64,000 nt of DNA from JAWLCA01 sp041687395. GTDB taxonomy: Bacteria > Pseudomonadota > Alphaproteobacteria > Rhodobacterales > Rhodobacteraceae. This document shows, in pieces, positions 8,355 through 16,045 of this stretch. The notes beneath the pieces were generated by a model, which made no database searches, was not told the DNA's origin, and was given only the letters and a program-made list of their open reading frames with translations. The stretch covers positions 26,763-90,762 of the forward strand of contig JAWLCA010000020.1 in the NCBI GenBank assembly GCA_041687395.1, read 5' to 3'. How positions within the stretch are numbered: position 1 is the stretch's first letter; every line of letters begins with the position of its first letter. The position numbers were made by a program, and so were the translations under genes.

Positions 8355-9164
8355 ATGTCAACAAACGAACAGAGCGATCTCGTCAACGCAGTGGCCGATG
8401 CGCTGCCTTTCCTGCGGCGCTACGCCCGCGCGCTGACTGGAAGTCAGAAAACCGGGGACAGCTTCGCCGCCGCGACGCTTGAGGCGATACTGGCAGACCG
8501 CAGCGTTCTGGAAGCCGCGGACAGCCCCAAGGTGTCCCTGTTCCATGCCTTCCACATGGTCTGGTCCAGCGCCGGTGCCCCCCTGGGCGAGCCGGATTCG
8601 GCGCTGTCGGCCCGTGCGCAGGCGCACATGGCGAAATTGACCCCCAACACGCGCGAGGCGCTTCTTCTGCATTCGATCGAAGGTTTCCGCATCGAGGAGA
8701 TCGCGACGATCATGGGGACCGAAGCCAAGGAGGCCCAGGAACTGATCGAGATCGCACTGCAAGAGATGGCCGGCTCGATCGCCGGAAAGGTGATGATCAT
8801 CGAAGACGAGGCGATCATCGCCCTCGACATCCGGGCGATCGTCGAGGGGATGGGGCATCGCGTCACCGGGATCGCCCGTACGCGCGCCGAAGCCGTTGCC
8901 CTTGCGGACCGCGAAAAGCCTGACCTGATCCTTGCCGACATACAGTTGGCTGACAACTCCTCGGGCATCGACGCCGTCACCGATATCCTTGGCAAGTTCG
9001 ATGAGCTTCCGGTGATCTTCATCACCGCCTTCCCCGAGCGTCTGCTGACCGGTAAGCGGCCGGAACCCGCGTTCCTGATCACGAAACCCTACAGCGAAGA
9101 CCAGGTGCGCTCGGCCGTCAGCCAAGCGATGTTCTTTGCGTCGACCGAGACGCTTGCCGCCTGA
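8355..9164 (+). CDS. phyR: general stress response regulator PhyR
   Basis: A 269-residue protein with the PhyR layout: an N-terminal EcfG-like sigma domain (about 1-140, with region-4-like EALLLHSIEGFRIEEIATIMG) fused to a C-terminal receiver (about 144-262). The receiver has the acidic pair E150/D151, phosphoacceptor D195 in LILADIQLAD, T224 and K244 in TKP. When phosphorylated, PhyR sequesters NepR and releases EcfG. AGGGA precedes the ATG. It is divergent from the PhyK-like kinase operon and is preceded by an EcfG promoter, suggesting positive feedback. Confidence 0.95.
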   Translation: MSTNEQSDLVNAVADALPFLRRYARALTGSQKTGDSFAAATLEAILADRSVLEAADSPKVSLFHAFHMVWSSAGAPLGEPDSALSARAQAHMAKLTPNTREALLLHSIEGFRIEEIATIMGTEAKEAQELIEIALQEMAGSIAGKVMIIEDEAIIALDIRAIVEGMGHRVTGIARTRAEAVALADREKPDLILADIQLADNSSGIDAVTDILGKFDELPVIFITAFPERLLTGKRPEPAFLITKPYSEDQVRSAVSQAMFFASTETLAA

Positions 9165-9247
9165 GTGCCCGTCCTGTCCTGCAATTTTCCGATCCCGGGC
9201 ATCGTCCCGGGATCAATCATTTTTGCTTCCAATTCAATTTGATGGCA

Positions 9248-9272
9248 GGAACTGCCTCTGCAGTCGGGCGTT
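9248..9272 (+). promoter_or_regulatory. EcfG promoter for the secreted hypothetical at 9325
   Basis: GGAAC (9248-9252), 16-base spacer, CGTT (9269-9272), 52 bases before the start codon. Confidence 0.78.
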
Positions 9273-9324
9273 CTTCTCCACTGGTTGGGCGACATGCCCC
9301 GCCATCATGGAGAAGGAGCAAGCC

Positions 9325-9822
9325 ATGTACATTCTGAAGACCACGATGCTGGCGACCACGCTGGTTGCGCTGATTGTCGGGGGCGCTTGGGGGCAGGACT
9401 TGCCCGCTGTTGCCGAGATTAAATCGACCACGGACCTGGGTGCGATCCAGAACGAGGAAGCTGCCTCGTATTGGGCGACCCTTGACGCCGATCTGGAAGC
9501 TGCGCTCGCTGAGCGCCTCGTTGATCGGTTGGGCGAGGAAGGCCTGAAAATCGAGGTCAACATTGACGAGCTGGAACTGGCCAATGCCTTTGAAGCACGG
9601 ATCGGCCTGGATCATTCACTTCTGTCGGGCGAGGTGCGCGTGAGCGATCCGGCACGAGATCTGGTCGTGCAGGAGTTCACGGTGACAGCCACGGCGCAGC
9701 AGCTTCAGCCGCTGCTGCCGGCCGACGCGGACATCACGGTGCTTCCGGCAGACACCCCGGAGTTCTACGAGACCCTCGTGAACGCCTTCGCCGATGGTGT
9801 CGTCGAGAACATCGACGGTTAA
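9325..9822 (+). CDS. secreted hypothetical protein, EcfG-controlled
   Basis: A 165-residue protein I do not recognise. The ATG at 9325 has AAGGAG 8 bases upstream and gives a signal peptide (MYILKTTMLATTLVALIVGGAWG). The mature protein is acidic, with helices and probable strands and no cysteines, so it is likely a soluble periplasmic protein. It follows phyR on the same strand but has its own EcfG promoter and a hairpin after the stop. The promoter suggests induction in the general stress response. Confidence 0.7.
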   Translation: MYILKTTMLATTLVALIVGGAWGQDLPAVAEIKSTTDLGAIQNEEAASYWATLDADLEAALAERLVDRLGEEGLKIEVNIDELELANAFEARIGLDHSLLSGEVRVSDPARDLVVQEFTVTATAQQLQPLLPADADITVLPADTPEFYETLVNAFADGVVENIDG

Positions 9823-9832
9823 GCACGACAGA

Positions 9833-9861
9833 GGCCGCCACAGCGCAAGAGTGTGGCGGCC
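9833..9861 (+). terminator. hairpin after the secreted hypothetical
   Basis: A 10-bp perfect stem GGCCGCCACA/TGTGGCGGCC with a 9-base loop, 10 bases after the stop. There is no T run, so termination may be weak. Confidence 0.5.
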
Positions 9862-9911
9862 GGGCCGATTCACTCAGCGTTGGTGCGACTGCGCTGCCGG
9901 TGTAGACTTGG

Positions 9912-10244
9912 TCAACGTCTGCGCAGTCTTTGTCCGGTGCGTAGCCCCATCATGAAAGCATCCAGCAAAGGCGGCGCGGGTGGGCGTGACGCCTCATAGG
10001 CCTCGTCTTCCATATCAGACGCTGCCGTGCGCCGGCGCGCCAACAGGAACAGGATGAAAGCAACCAGCAGGTAGGCAGCGGCAACTGCCAGCGCCGCCAC
10101 CAGCTGGTCATAGGCTTCGGCGACCGCGATCCAGCCGGCGACGGTCAGAAAACCCAGCGCGACGACGGCAAACGCCGCGCCCAGCATTTGCAGGATCGCG
10201 CGGCGCACCGCGTCGGCAATCTGGTCCGCAGCCCGTCCCATCAA
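9912..10244 (-). CDS. phage-holin-III-like (DUF1469-type) membrane protein
   Basis: A 110-residue protein with two hydrophobic helices at about 19-43 and 48-70, followed by a basic and then acidic cytoplasmic tail. The layout resembles the DUF1469 / phage holin superfamily III, which in proteobacteria usually sits next to DUF883 genes and is not a lysis protein. Its start overlaps the stop of the DUF883 gene (ATGA at 10241-10244), so they are co-translated. A role in envelope stress is inferred only from the neighbourhood. Confidence 0.65.
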   Translation of the reverse strand: MMGRAADQIADAVRRAILQMLGAAFAVVALGFLTVAGWIAVAEAYDQLVAALAVAAAYLLVAFILFLLARRRTAASDMEDEAYEASRPPAPPLLDAFMMGLRTGQRLRRR

Positions 10245-10558
10245 TCCTTCCGGTGCAACAGCAGCCCGGCCACGAGCCCCAACCCTGCGGCGATTGCCAA
10301 GGCCATGCCCGGCCGTTCGCGGACCAGGTCGTCGGCGCGTTCGATCGCCCCTTCTGCGCTGTCACGCAGTTGCTCCAGTTCAGCCTCGACCTGCTGGCGG
10401 GTACGACGCGTCTTGTTCCGGACGCCCGCCGCCATCGACTCAGCCTCGGCCCGTCCCATGGCCGTGAGTGTTTCGGTGATCTTCCCGATGTCAGCTCGCA
10501 ATGTCGCGATTTCGTTCATCAGGTCTTCGCTGCTGGGCGGTTCATTTCTGGTAGCCAT
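10241..10558 (-). CDS. DUF883 (ElaB/YqjD)-family membrane-anchored protein
   Basis: A 105-residue protein with a long charged amphipathic, probably coiled-coil, region (about 8-80) and one C-terminal hydrophobic helix AIAAGLGLVAGLLL followed by HRKD. This tail-anchored pattern, including the RPGMALAIAAGLG motif, is typical of ElaB/YqjD/DUF883 proteins; in E. coli such proteins bind ribosomes in stationary phase. It is upstream of the two-helix protein in one operon. I see no EcfG promoter of its own; a terminator separates it from the upstream DUF1328 gene, and readthrough is possible. Confidence 0.78.
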   Translation of the reverse strand: MATRNEPPSSEDLMNEIATLRADIGKITETLTAMGRAEAESMAAGVRNKTRRTRQQVEAELEQLRDSAEGAIERADDLVRERPGMALAIAAGLGLVAGLLLHRKD

Positions 10559-10595
10559 GTTGGAGTCCTTTCAGGAAGCTCAGTGGTTCGAAAAA

Positions 10596-10623
10596 ACCGG
10601 CGCCCGCAGCTACGGGCGCCGGT
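10596..10623 (-). terminator. intrinsic terminator of the DUF1328 gene
   Basis: A perfect 11-bp stem ACCGGCGCCCG/CGGGCGCCGGT with a 6-base loop; on the minus strand it is followed by TTTTTT. Confidence 0.85.
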
Positions 10624-10646
10624 GGCTCAATCCTGCAATTTCCGGG

Positions 10647-10820
10647 TCAGACCGGCGGGCGACCGCGAACCGCGCGCGCAACCAGCGCTACGACGAACAG
10701 GATCAGGAAGATGAAGAACAGGACTTGCGCAATCCCGGCTGAAGCAGAGGCGATGCCCCCGAAGCCGAAGACAGCGGCGATCAGCGCGATAACGAGAAAC
10801 GTGAGAGCCCATCCAAGCAT
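10647..10820 (-). CDS. DUF1328 (YtjA)-family small membrane protein
   Basis: A 57-residue protein starting MLGWALTFLVIALIAAVFGF and continuing GGIASASAGIAQVLFFIF. The two glycine-rich hydrophobic helices and the MLxWAL...FGFGGIA motif are characteristic of DUF1328. GGAGA precedes the ATG at 10820. It forms a single-gene unit, with an EcfG promoter 52 bases upstream and a strong terminator after it. Function is unknown; small DUF1328 proteins are often stress-induced. Confidence 0.85.
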   Translation of the reverse strand: MLGWALTFLVIALIAAVFGFGGIASASAGIAQVLFFIFLILFVVALVARAVRGRPPV

Positions 10821-10872
10821 GTCGATCTCCTTTCAAACAGGTGTTTGGCAACGTCCGTGCCATCATAAAATC

Positions 10873-10897
10873 AACGTGCCAGCCGGTTTCAGGTTCC
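10873..10897 (-). promoter_or_regulatory. EcfG promoter for the DUF1328 gene
   Basis: Minus strand GGAAC (10897-10893), 16-base spacer, CGTT (10876-10873), 52 bases before the ATG at 10820. Confidence 0.8.
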
Positions 10898-11001
10898 CAT
10901 TTCGCTGTAAGAATCGTCTCATTCATCTGACTGCGTAAGCCTTGTTAGGATCGGCTGCTTCGATCTGAAACCGACGTCTTCGTCAGGAACTGCGGCCGAG
11001 G

Positions 11002-11565
11002 TCAGTTGGACTGGGATGTGACCACGGCCATGGTGTGTGCGTCCGTCATCTCTAATGCCTCACCTTCTACAAGGCCCAGCAACTCTGCCAACCGCTTGCG
11101 TCCACGGTTGGCGCGGCTCTTCACGGTGCCGACGGCACAGCCACAGGTTTCCGCGGCTTCTTCATACGAGAAACCGTTGGAACCGACGAGGATCAGCACT
11201 TCGCGCTGTTCGACGGGAAGGGTGGCAAACGCCTTGGCAAAATCCGCCAGTGCCATGCGGCCGTCGTGATCGGGCTTCTGCGACAGCCTGGCGGCATGGT
11301 GCCCTTCGCTGTCAGAGACCTCGCGCCGCCGCTTGCGCATGTCCGAATAATAGGTATTCCGCAGGATCGTGAACAACCAGGCCCGCAGGTTGGTGCCGAC
11401 CGTGAACTGGTCGATCTTGCTCCATGCCTTGAGGATCGTATCCTGCACCAGGTCGTCCGCGGCGGCGGAACTGCGTGTCAGGCTGAGGGCAAAGGCACGA
11501 AGCGGCGCCAGATGCTCTACCAGCTCATCTCGCGGATTGGCGAGGGGGGCGGTATCCGATGTCAT
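11002..11565 (-). CDS. ecfG: general stress response ECF sigma factor EcfG
   Basis: A 187-residue ECF sigma factor. Region 2 is at about 12-79 (DDLVQDTILKAW, then LRAWLFTILRNTYYSD) and region 4 at about 108-165 (LPVEQREVLILVGSNGFSYEEAA, then VGTVKSRANRGRKRL). The region-4 GFSYEEAAE and CGCAVGTVKSR motifs fit the EcfG (ECF15) group. Its ATG overlaps the nepR stop (ATGA). NepR holds it inactive until phospho-PhyR binds NepR. It should read the GGAAC-N16/17-CGTT promoters in this region, including the one before its own operon. Confidence 0.95.
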   Translation of the reverse strand: MTSDTAPLANPRDELVEHLAPLRAFALSLTRSSAAADDLVQDTILKAWSKIDQFTVGTNLRAWLFTILRNTYYSDMRKRRREVSDSEGHHAARLSQKPDHDGRMALADFAKAFATLPVEQREVLILVGSNGFSYEEAAETCGCAVGTVKSRANRGRKRLAELLGLVEGEALEMTDAHTMAVVTSQSN

Positions 11566-11753
11566 TTGCTTCCGCTCTCTTGCTTCAACCGATCCAGCAA
11601 CTGCAACAGATGATCAGGTAACGGTTCGTCGGCGGCCTGCTGATAAAGCCGCTTCAGGTTCTCGTTGATCTGCTGCTCCACGGATGGTGAAAGCGGCCGA
11701 TCGCCTTTGCGATGCGGCCGACTATTGTTGGTGTCACGTATCGAATTTGTCAT
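11562..11753 (-). CDS. nepR: anti-sigma factor NepR
   Basis: A 63-residue protein with a disordered basic N-terminus and the NepR core QQINENLKRLYQQAADEPLP followed by DHLLQLLDRLKQ. It binds EcfG in unstressed cells and is titrated by phosphorylated PhyR. It is the first gene of the nepR-ecfG operon and ends in an ATGA overlap with ecfG. The ribosome site is weak (AAACGGC before the ATG), which is unusual and leaves some doubt about the exact start. Confidence 0.92.
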   Translation of the reverse strand: MTNSIRDTNNSRPHRKGDRPLSPSVEQQINENLKRLYQQAADEPLPDHLLQLLDRLKQESGSK

Positions 11754-11797
11754 GCCGTTTACTAACCGGATCCAGCTTGTTGCACGCTATCGCAGTG

Positions 11798-11822
11798 AAC
11801 GCACGAGCGTCCACCCGGTTCC
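11798..11822 (-). promoter_or_regulatory. EcfG promoter for nepR-ecfG (autoregulation)
   Basis: Minus strand GGAAC (11822-11818), 16-base spacer, CGTT (11801-11798), 44 bases before the nepR ATG. Confidence 0.85.
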
Positions 11823-11847
11823 ATCTGCGTGAAAAAATGTGAAGATA

Positions 11848-11871
11848 CCCGCCCCCGGTGCCGGGGGCGGG
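11848..11871 (-). terminator. hairpin after the PRC-barrel gene
   Basis: An inverted repeat CCCGCCCCCGG/CCGGGGGCGGG 15 bases beyond the stop of the minus-strand PRC-barrel gene. No T run follows directly. Confidence 0.5.
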
Positions 11872-11886
11872 CAGAAGCTGGATTGA

Positions 11887-12822
11887 TCAACCCTCGTGTT
11901 CGGGCATTTCTTCCAGTTGCTCGCGGTTCATCGGAAGTTGAACGCGCAGCTCGTCACCATCTTCAGCGCGGTACACGGTGACCTCTTCGAAGGGGATGGC
12001 AACCGGTTTGACGCCGATGCCGAGAAAGCCGCCCACGTCCACGATCAGGTTCGTCACCTCACCGTCTTCGGTCACAAGGACGTCCGACACGCCGGCGACG
12101 CTTTCGTCGTTCGCGTCATAGACTTCGGCACTTTCCAGTTCCTCGACGGAAATCTCGCCGTGTGCCACGGTGACGAAGCCGTCGCGGTCTTCCCGCTCCA
12201 TGTCGGCGGCCATGTTGGCTCCGGCCTGCTCCATCGGCGCTTCTTCAGCTGTCGCGGAGTTCTCAGCAGCTTGGTTCTGGGCTGTGTCCATCGACGCGTC
12301 GTCGCGCGCGTCGTCCGAAAGCTGCCAGGTCTCCGTGCGGTTCTGGATATCGACCGTGGTGTCATATTCCGGTGCCGATTCCAGTTCCTCGCGCGTCGAG
12401 GTGAAGACGACGTAGAAATCGTCATCCTCGTTGTCGTAGACGATGTCGAGCGCGCTCATGTCCACGGCGACCTTACGGGCACCGATACCCAGGAACCCTC
12501 CGACGTCGATCAGGACGCCGCGGATTTCGCCGTCACGTGTCATCACGACGTCATCGATGGCGGCGATGTTTTCCCAGTCCTCGGGAACACCGTCAACAGT
12601 GCCCGCGTCGGTCGTGCCCTCGGTCACGTAGACGTTCTTGCCCAGTAACTCCGAGCCGTAGATGGTAGCCTCGCCCGTGGGCGTAAGATAGATGCCGTGC
12701 TGAGCTTGCGCGTTCATCTCTTGGCCAGCGGTGTCCGCTGCTTCAGGCGCCGTTTGCGACTGCGCCAGTGCCGGCGTCGATGCAAATGCAACCAGTGCGG
12801 TTGTCAGCAGAATGCGTTTCAT
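11887..12822 (-). CDS. secreted double PRC-barrel protein
   Basis: A 311-residue exported protein. The start at 12822 gives a signal peptide ending STPALA. Two PRC-barrel-like domains (about 50-155 and 225-300) each hold the same core, LIDVGGFLGIGARKVAVD in the first and LIVDVGGFLGIGVKPVAIP in the second, joined by an acidic, alanine-rich linker. This indicates an internal duplication. An EcfG promoter lies 45 bases upstream. PRC-barrel exports are common in alphaproteobacterial stress regulons; the molecular role is not known to me. Confidence 0.85.
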   Translation of the reverse strand: MKRILLTTALVAFASTPALAQSQTAPEAADTAGQEMNAQAQHGIYLTPTGEATIYGSELLGKNVYVTEGTTDAGTVDGVPEDWENIAAIDDVVMTRDGEIRGVLIDVGGFLGIGARKVAVDMSALDIVYDNEDDDFYVVFTSTREELESAPEYDTTVDIQNRTETWQLSDDARDDASMDTAQNQAAENSATAEEAPMEQAGANMAADMEREDRDGFVTVAHGEISVEELESAEVYDANDESVAGVSDVLVTEDGEVTNLIVDVGGFLGIGVKPVAIPFEEVTVYRAEDGDELRVQLPMNREQLEEMPEHEG

Positions 12823-12867
12823 GTGTTCGCCTCCTTTGTAGTCTCCCATGTGGGAAGATGTCTGAAC

Positions 12868-12893
12868 AACGATGCCAATCCGGCTATGGTTCC
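12868..12893 (-). promoter_or_regulatory. EcfG promoter for the PRC-barrel gene
   Basis: Minus strand GGAAC (12893-12889), 17-base spacer, CGTT (12871-12868), 45 bases before the ATG at 12822. Confidence 0.8.
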
Positions 12894-12985
12894 TGTTCAA
12901 GCATCAGATTTTTATTCATTTATCTGCGGAACCAAATCGCGAGGTGTTGCGTTGTAACGAGGTTTGCACATTGCCAGACATGCAA

Positions 12986-13011
12986 AAACCGCGCCCCTCG
13001 GGGCGCGGTTT
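12986..13011 (-). terminator. intrinsic terminator of the CsbD-like gene
   Basis: A 12-bp stem AAACCGCGCCCC/GGGGCGCGGTTT; on the minus strand it ends in TTTTT. Confidence 0.85.
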
Positions 13012-13038
13012 CGCTTTGCTTGCGTCGTCAGGCTGACG

Positions 13039-13233
13039 TCAGCTTTTGGTCCAGTCGTCGACCTGCTTCTCGGCCTCTTCACGGGCAAGGCCGTACTTTT
13101 CCTGCACCTTGCCCACCAACTGGTCGCGCTTGCCCTCGATTTGGTCGAGGTCGTCGTCGGTCAGCTTGCCCCAACGCTCCTTGGCGCTGCCGGCAAACTG
13201 CTTCCATTTTCCTTCAATGACATCCCAGTTCAT
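13039..13233 (-). CDS. CsbD-family stress protein
   Basis: A 64-residue protein starting MNWDVIEGKWKQFAGSAKER. The NWDxIEGKWKQ start, WGKLTDDDLDQIEGKRDQL centre and YG...AEKQVDDW end are the CsbD/YjbJ signature. It is small, hydrophilic and probably helical. It is a single-gene unit between an EcfG promoter 31 bases upstream and a strong terminator, so it should be strongly induced under general stress. The biochemical role of the family is unclear. Confidence 0.93.
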   Translation of the reverse strand: MNWDVIEGKWKQFAGSAKERWGKLTDDDLDQIEGKRDQLVGKVQEKYGLAREEAEKQVDDWTKS

Positions 13234-13264
13234 GTCGGTCTCCTTTCGGTTGCTCTGCCATGAC

Positions 13265-13289
13265 AACGGCTCACTTCCCGAATGGTTCC
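13265..13289 (-). promoter_or_regulatory. EcfG promoter for the CsbD-like gene
   Basis: Minus strand GGAAC (13289-13285), 16-base spacer, CGTT (13268-13265), 31 bases before the ATG. Confidence 0.82.
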
Positions 13290-13408
13290 GACTTTTCGCA
13301 CCGCCGTTTTTTGGCCTTCAGCGCGCCTGCGACGCCCGCGCGAGTTCAAACACGAGCCGAAGCATGGAGCGCGCTTGTCTGGCGAGGGGCGATCTCTGGC
13401 TCGCGCCG

Positions 13409-13777
13409 TCAGCTCTCAGGTGCGGTTTCGGCCTGCTGAAGCGATTCGAGCACACCGGCCAGCATTTCGGTCGTGAAGGGCAATTGCAGATAAGCGATAT
13501 CCGCGTCATGCTCCTCGGGCGCCTCACTCTCTCCGAGCACGATGATCGCCGCGCCGGTGTGCTTGATCGCGTGCAGATCGATCGACCGCGCCTCTGCCTG
13601 ATCGAGCACAACCGCAAGAAGACGAGGAAGCCCCGTGATCTCGTCCACGGATTCGACCGGTGTTGTCATCGTGACGATGGTCGCTGCTGGAAACAGGTCT
13701 TCGATCGTTGCCGTGAGATCGAGCGCGATCAGCGGGTTTGCCGTCAGGACGGCAATGCTGGTTTCCAAGTCTGTCAT
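13409..13777 (-). CDS. degenerate receiver-domain protein
   Basis: A 122-residue single-domain protein. It reads like a response-regulator receiver: ANPLIALDLTATIEDL corresponds to the usual EDEPLIALDL start, VVLDQ holds the expected strand-3 aspartate, and LQLPFTTEML corresponds to the usual TKPF end. The acidic pair (now TA) and the conserved lysine (now L) are missing, so ordinary phosphorylation chemistry is doubtful. I used the ATG at 13777 with AGGGAT upstream. No EcfG promoter is seen before it. It may be a pseudo-receiver acting by protein contact in the stress pathway, which is inference. Confidence 0.7.
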   Translation of the reverse strand: MTDLETSIAVLTANPLIALDLTATIEDLFPAATIVTMTTPVESVDEITGLPRLLAVVLDQAEARSIDLHAIKHTGAAIIVLGESEAPEEHDADIAYLQLPFTTEMLAGVLESLQQAETAPES

Positions 13778-13992
13778 CGCGATCCCTTTTCGCGTGGCCA
13801 AGCGTGACCCGATCGTCGCTGCTTGTCTGGCCGAAAGGCAATGTTACTGGACCATTTTGTCGCACAAGTGAAGTATCGAGTGGCATCGCTGACGCCAAGG
13901 AAGCTCCACGGTTCGGCAGTTCTCCGCCTACACGCACACGGCTGGGTTGTTCGCCGCGCCGCACGGTGCATCCGTTTTCCGTGGAGGGAGTA

Positions 13993-14571
13993 ATGTCCGA
14001 CAGCGACAGCACCTTGACCGAGCTTCTGGACATCATCGCCGTCTCACTTGAGGGCGATGATGTCACGGTCGGCGCGCTGGTCGACGCGATGGGAGAGCGG
14101 TCCTTTTCCGCGATCCTGCTGATCGTCGCGCTGATCATGGTCTCGCCATTTTCAGGTATCCCGGGCTCCCCTACGGTTTCGGGCGCCTTATATCTACTGA
14201 TCTGCATCCAGATGCTGCTTGCGCGCGACGCGCTCTGGCTGCCGCGGCGGCTGCGCCGTCTGCGTATTCCCACCAGGCGCCTGCGCCGCGCGTTGGAATG
14301 GTTGCGCGCGCCGCTGCGGCGGATAGATCCTGTCATTCGAACACGGCTAACGGCGCTGACGGATCGCCCGCTGGGTCTGCTGGCCATCCTGTGCTGCCTC
14401 GCCATCGCGGTCGTCATGCCGGTAATGGAACTGCTGCCGTTCGCGTCCTCGTTCGCCTCCGGTGTCATTGCACTTTTCGCGACGGGCCTGATGGCGCGTG
14501 ACGGCGTTTTCGTTCTTCTTGGGTACCTTACTGTCGCGGCGATCGCTCTCGTCGCATTGGGCCTGATCTAG
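13993..14571 (+). CDS. ExoD-family membrane protein
   Basis: A 192-residue protein of the ExoD family. The N-terminal soluble part (TLTELLDIIAVSLEGDDVTVGALVDAMGERSF) is followed by several hydrophobic helices, one with VSPFSGIPGSPTVSGALY, the hallmark of ExoD. ExoD was named for a Sinorhizobium exopolysaccharide and symbiosis phenotype; the activity is not established. GGAGGGAG precedes the ATG. It is convergent with, and overlaps by 4 bases, the AI-2E-family transporter gene. Confidence 0.9.
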   Translation: MSDSDSTLTELLDIIAVSLEGDDVTVGALVDAMGERSFSAILLIVALIMVSPFSGIPGSPTVSGALYLLICIQMLLARDALWLPRRLRRLRIPTRRLRRALEWLRAPLRRIDPVIRTRLTALTDRPLGLLAILCCLAIAVVMPVMELLPFASSFASGVIALFATGLMARDGVFVLLGYLTVAAIALVALGLI

Positions 14572-15770
14572 TCAGGGTTTGCTGATCTGCTGTGGCGGGA
14601 CAGTTCCGGTTGTCCCTCACGCGCACCGCTCAGCAAGGGCCGATGTTTCGGGGGCCACATCCGGCGGGTGAACGCGGTTAGGACGATCAGCACGGGCGTC
14701 GCAAGGATCGCCCCTGCCGGACCCCAGAGCCAGGCGCCAAAGGTGATGGCCACGAAGACGGACAGCGCGGACATCTGCATCCGCTGGCCGACAAGCAGTG
14801 GCGTTACAAGCTGACCCTCGACCGCGTTGAGCAAGATCACCACGAGAACGGGCATCAGCGCCATGGCGGGATCCGGGTAGGTTACCAGCCCAACCCCAAA
14901 CACCACGACAGCCATGATCGCCGGGCCAATGTAGGGCATGAAATTCAACGCGGCGACGAGCAGCCCCCAGAGCAGGGGGGTGGGCAGCCCGACCGCCCAG
15001 AAGGCGGCAGCCGCGACAAGACCCAGACAAAGGTTGATGATCGAGATCGTCAGCAGATAGGTCGAAACGCGCTGCTGAATATCGCGCATCGAACGGGCAA
15101 GAACGAGCCGCTGGCCCTGCGTCGAACCCATGCTGGTCGCCAGCCGTGCGATCAATCCCCGTTCCTTGAGCATAAAGAAGGTCAGGATGGCCGCATACAA
15201 AAGCCCTGCCACAAGGCTCGGCGCACTAATCACGAGGTCGGTCAGCATTTCCTGCCCTGAGTCGGCAAGCTGCTCGATCGGATCGGAGTCGGCTTCGCCC
15301 TCGGCCTCGTCGTCGCCGCCGCTCCCGCTTCCTTCCTCAGCCTCTGACTCTTCCTCCTTCTTCTCGAAAGTGCGCGAGAAACCGCGCTGCAGGCTTTGCA
15401 TGACGCGGTCGAACTTCTCCAGCACTTCGGGCCAGCGTGTGTTCCAAGCCTCCGCGCTGGGCAGAAGGTAATAGACCAGACCGACGGTGATCAGGATGCC
15501 CGTGGTCACGAAACCAGCGGCCGACAATGTCCGGGGAACGCCAAGCCTATCCGCGCGCCTGGCGAGGGGCTCCAGCGCGACTGCGGCAAGCAGCGCGAGG
15601 ACCGTCGGGATGGCAAAGCTCTTCGCCTGATGCAAGGTTCCGAACAGTAGGATCGCTGCGATGATCAAAAGGGCAGCGGTCTGCAACCACTCCCGCGACG
15701 GTCGGAAAAGGGTGCGCGGACGACGGGGGGCGTGCGGGTAGCTGGCGATGCGTTGACCCTGTCGGTCCAT
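14568..15770 (-). CDS. AI-2E-family (PerM/TqsA) transporter
   Basis: A 400-residue inner-membrane protein with about seven or eight hydrophobic helices. The C-terminal block (GLLVAALNFMPYIGPAI, then GQLVTPLLVG and LVGQRMQMSALSVFVAI) is typical of the AI-2E exporter family. The loop at about 132-170 is an unusually acidic low-complexity insert (runs of E, D, G and S). An EcfG promoter lies 59 bases upstream, so stress induction is expected. The substrate cannot be told from sequence; family members include AI-2 exporters and Na+/H+ antiporters. Confidence 0.88.
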   Translation of the reverse strand: MDRQGQRIASYPHAPRRPRTLFRPSREWLQTAALLIIAAILLFGTLHQAKSFAIPTVLALLAAVALEPLARRADRLGVPRTLSAAGFVTTGILITVGLVYYLLPSAEAWNTRWPEVLEKFDRVMQSLQRGFSRTFEKKEEESEAEEGSGSGGDDEAEGEADSDPIEQLADSGQEMLTDLVISAPSLVAGLLYAAILTFFMLKERGLIARLATSMGSTQGQRLVLARSMRDIQQRVSTYLLTISIINLCLGLVAAAAFWAVGLPTPLLWGLLVAALNFMPYIGPAIMAVVVFGVGLVTYPDPAMALMPVLVVILLNAVEGQLVTPLLVGQRMQMSALSVFVAITFGAWLWGPAGAILATPVLIVLTAFTRRMWPPKHRPLLSGAREGQPELSRHSRSANPD

Positions 15771-15829
15771 CGGGTGTCAGTCCTGCGATTGGGAACGGTC
15801 GGCTGGCGAGTTTGAATGTCGAGCAATCC

Positions 15830-15855
15830 AACGCCTGACGAGCAGGTCGGGTTCC
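15830..15855 (-). promoter_or_regulatory. EcfG promoter for the AI-2E-family transporter
   Basis: Minus strand GGAAC (15855-15851), 17-base spacer, CGTT (15833-15830), 59 bases before the ATG at 15770. Confidence 0.75.
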
Positions 15856-16045
15856 TTGGGAACTGCCGCTTCCGATCTCTTCGGCAAGGCAGGCGTTGCC
15901 GCGAGCTGCCTTTGCGGCTAGCACCAGCTGCGGGACACGGATGCGCCATGCCGAACAGACAGCCTTTCGATGCCAGGGCGGATCCGCTTGGCCGCGTATT
16001 CCGATCTGCGCGAATTGTGGTGCGGGCGGGTGGTCGGCAGCCCGG

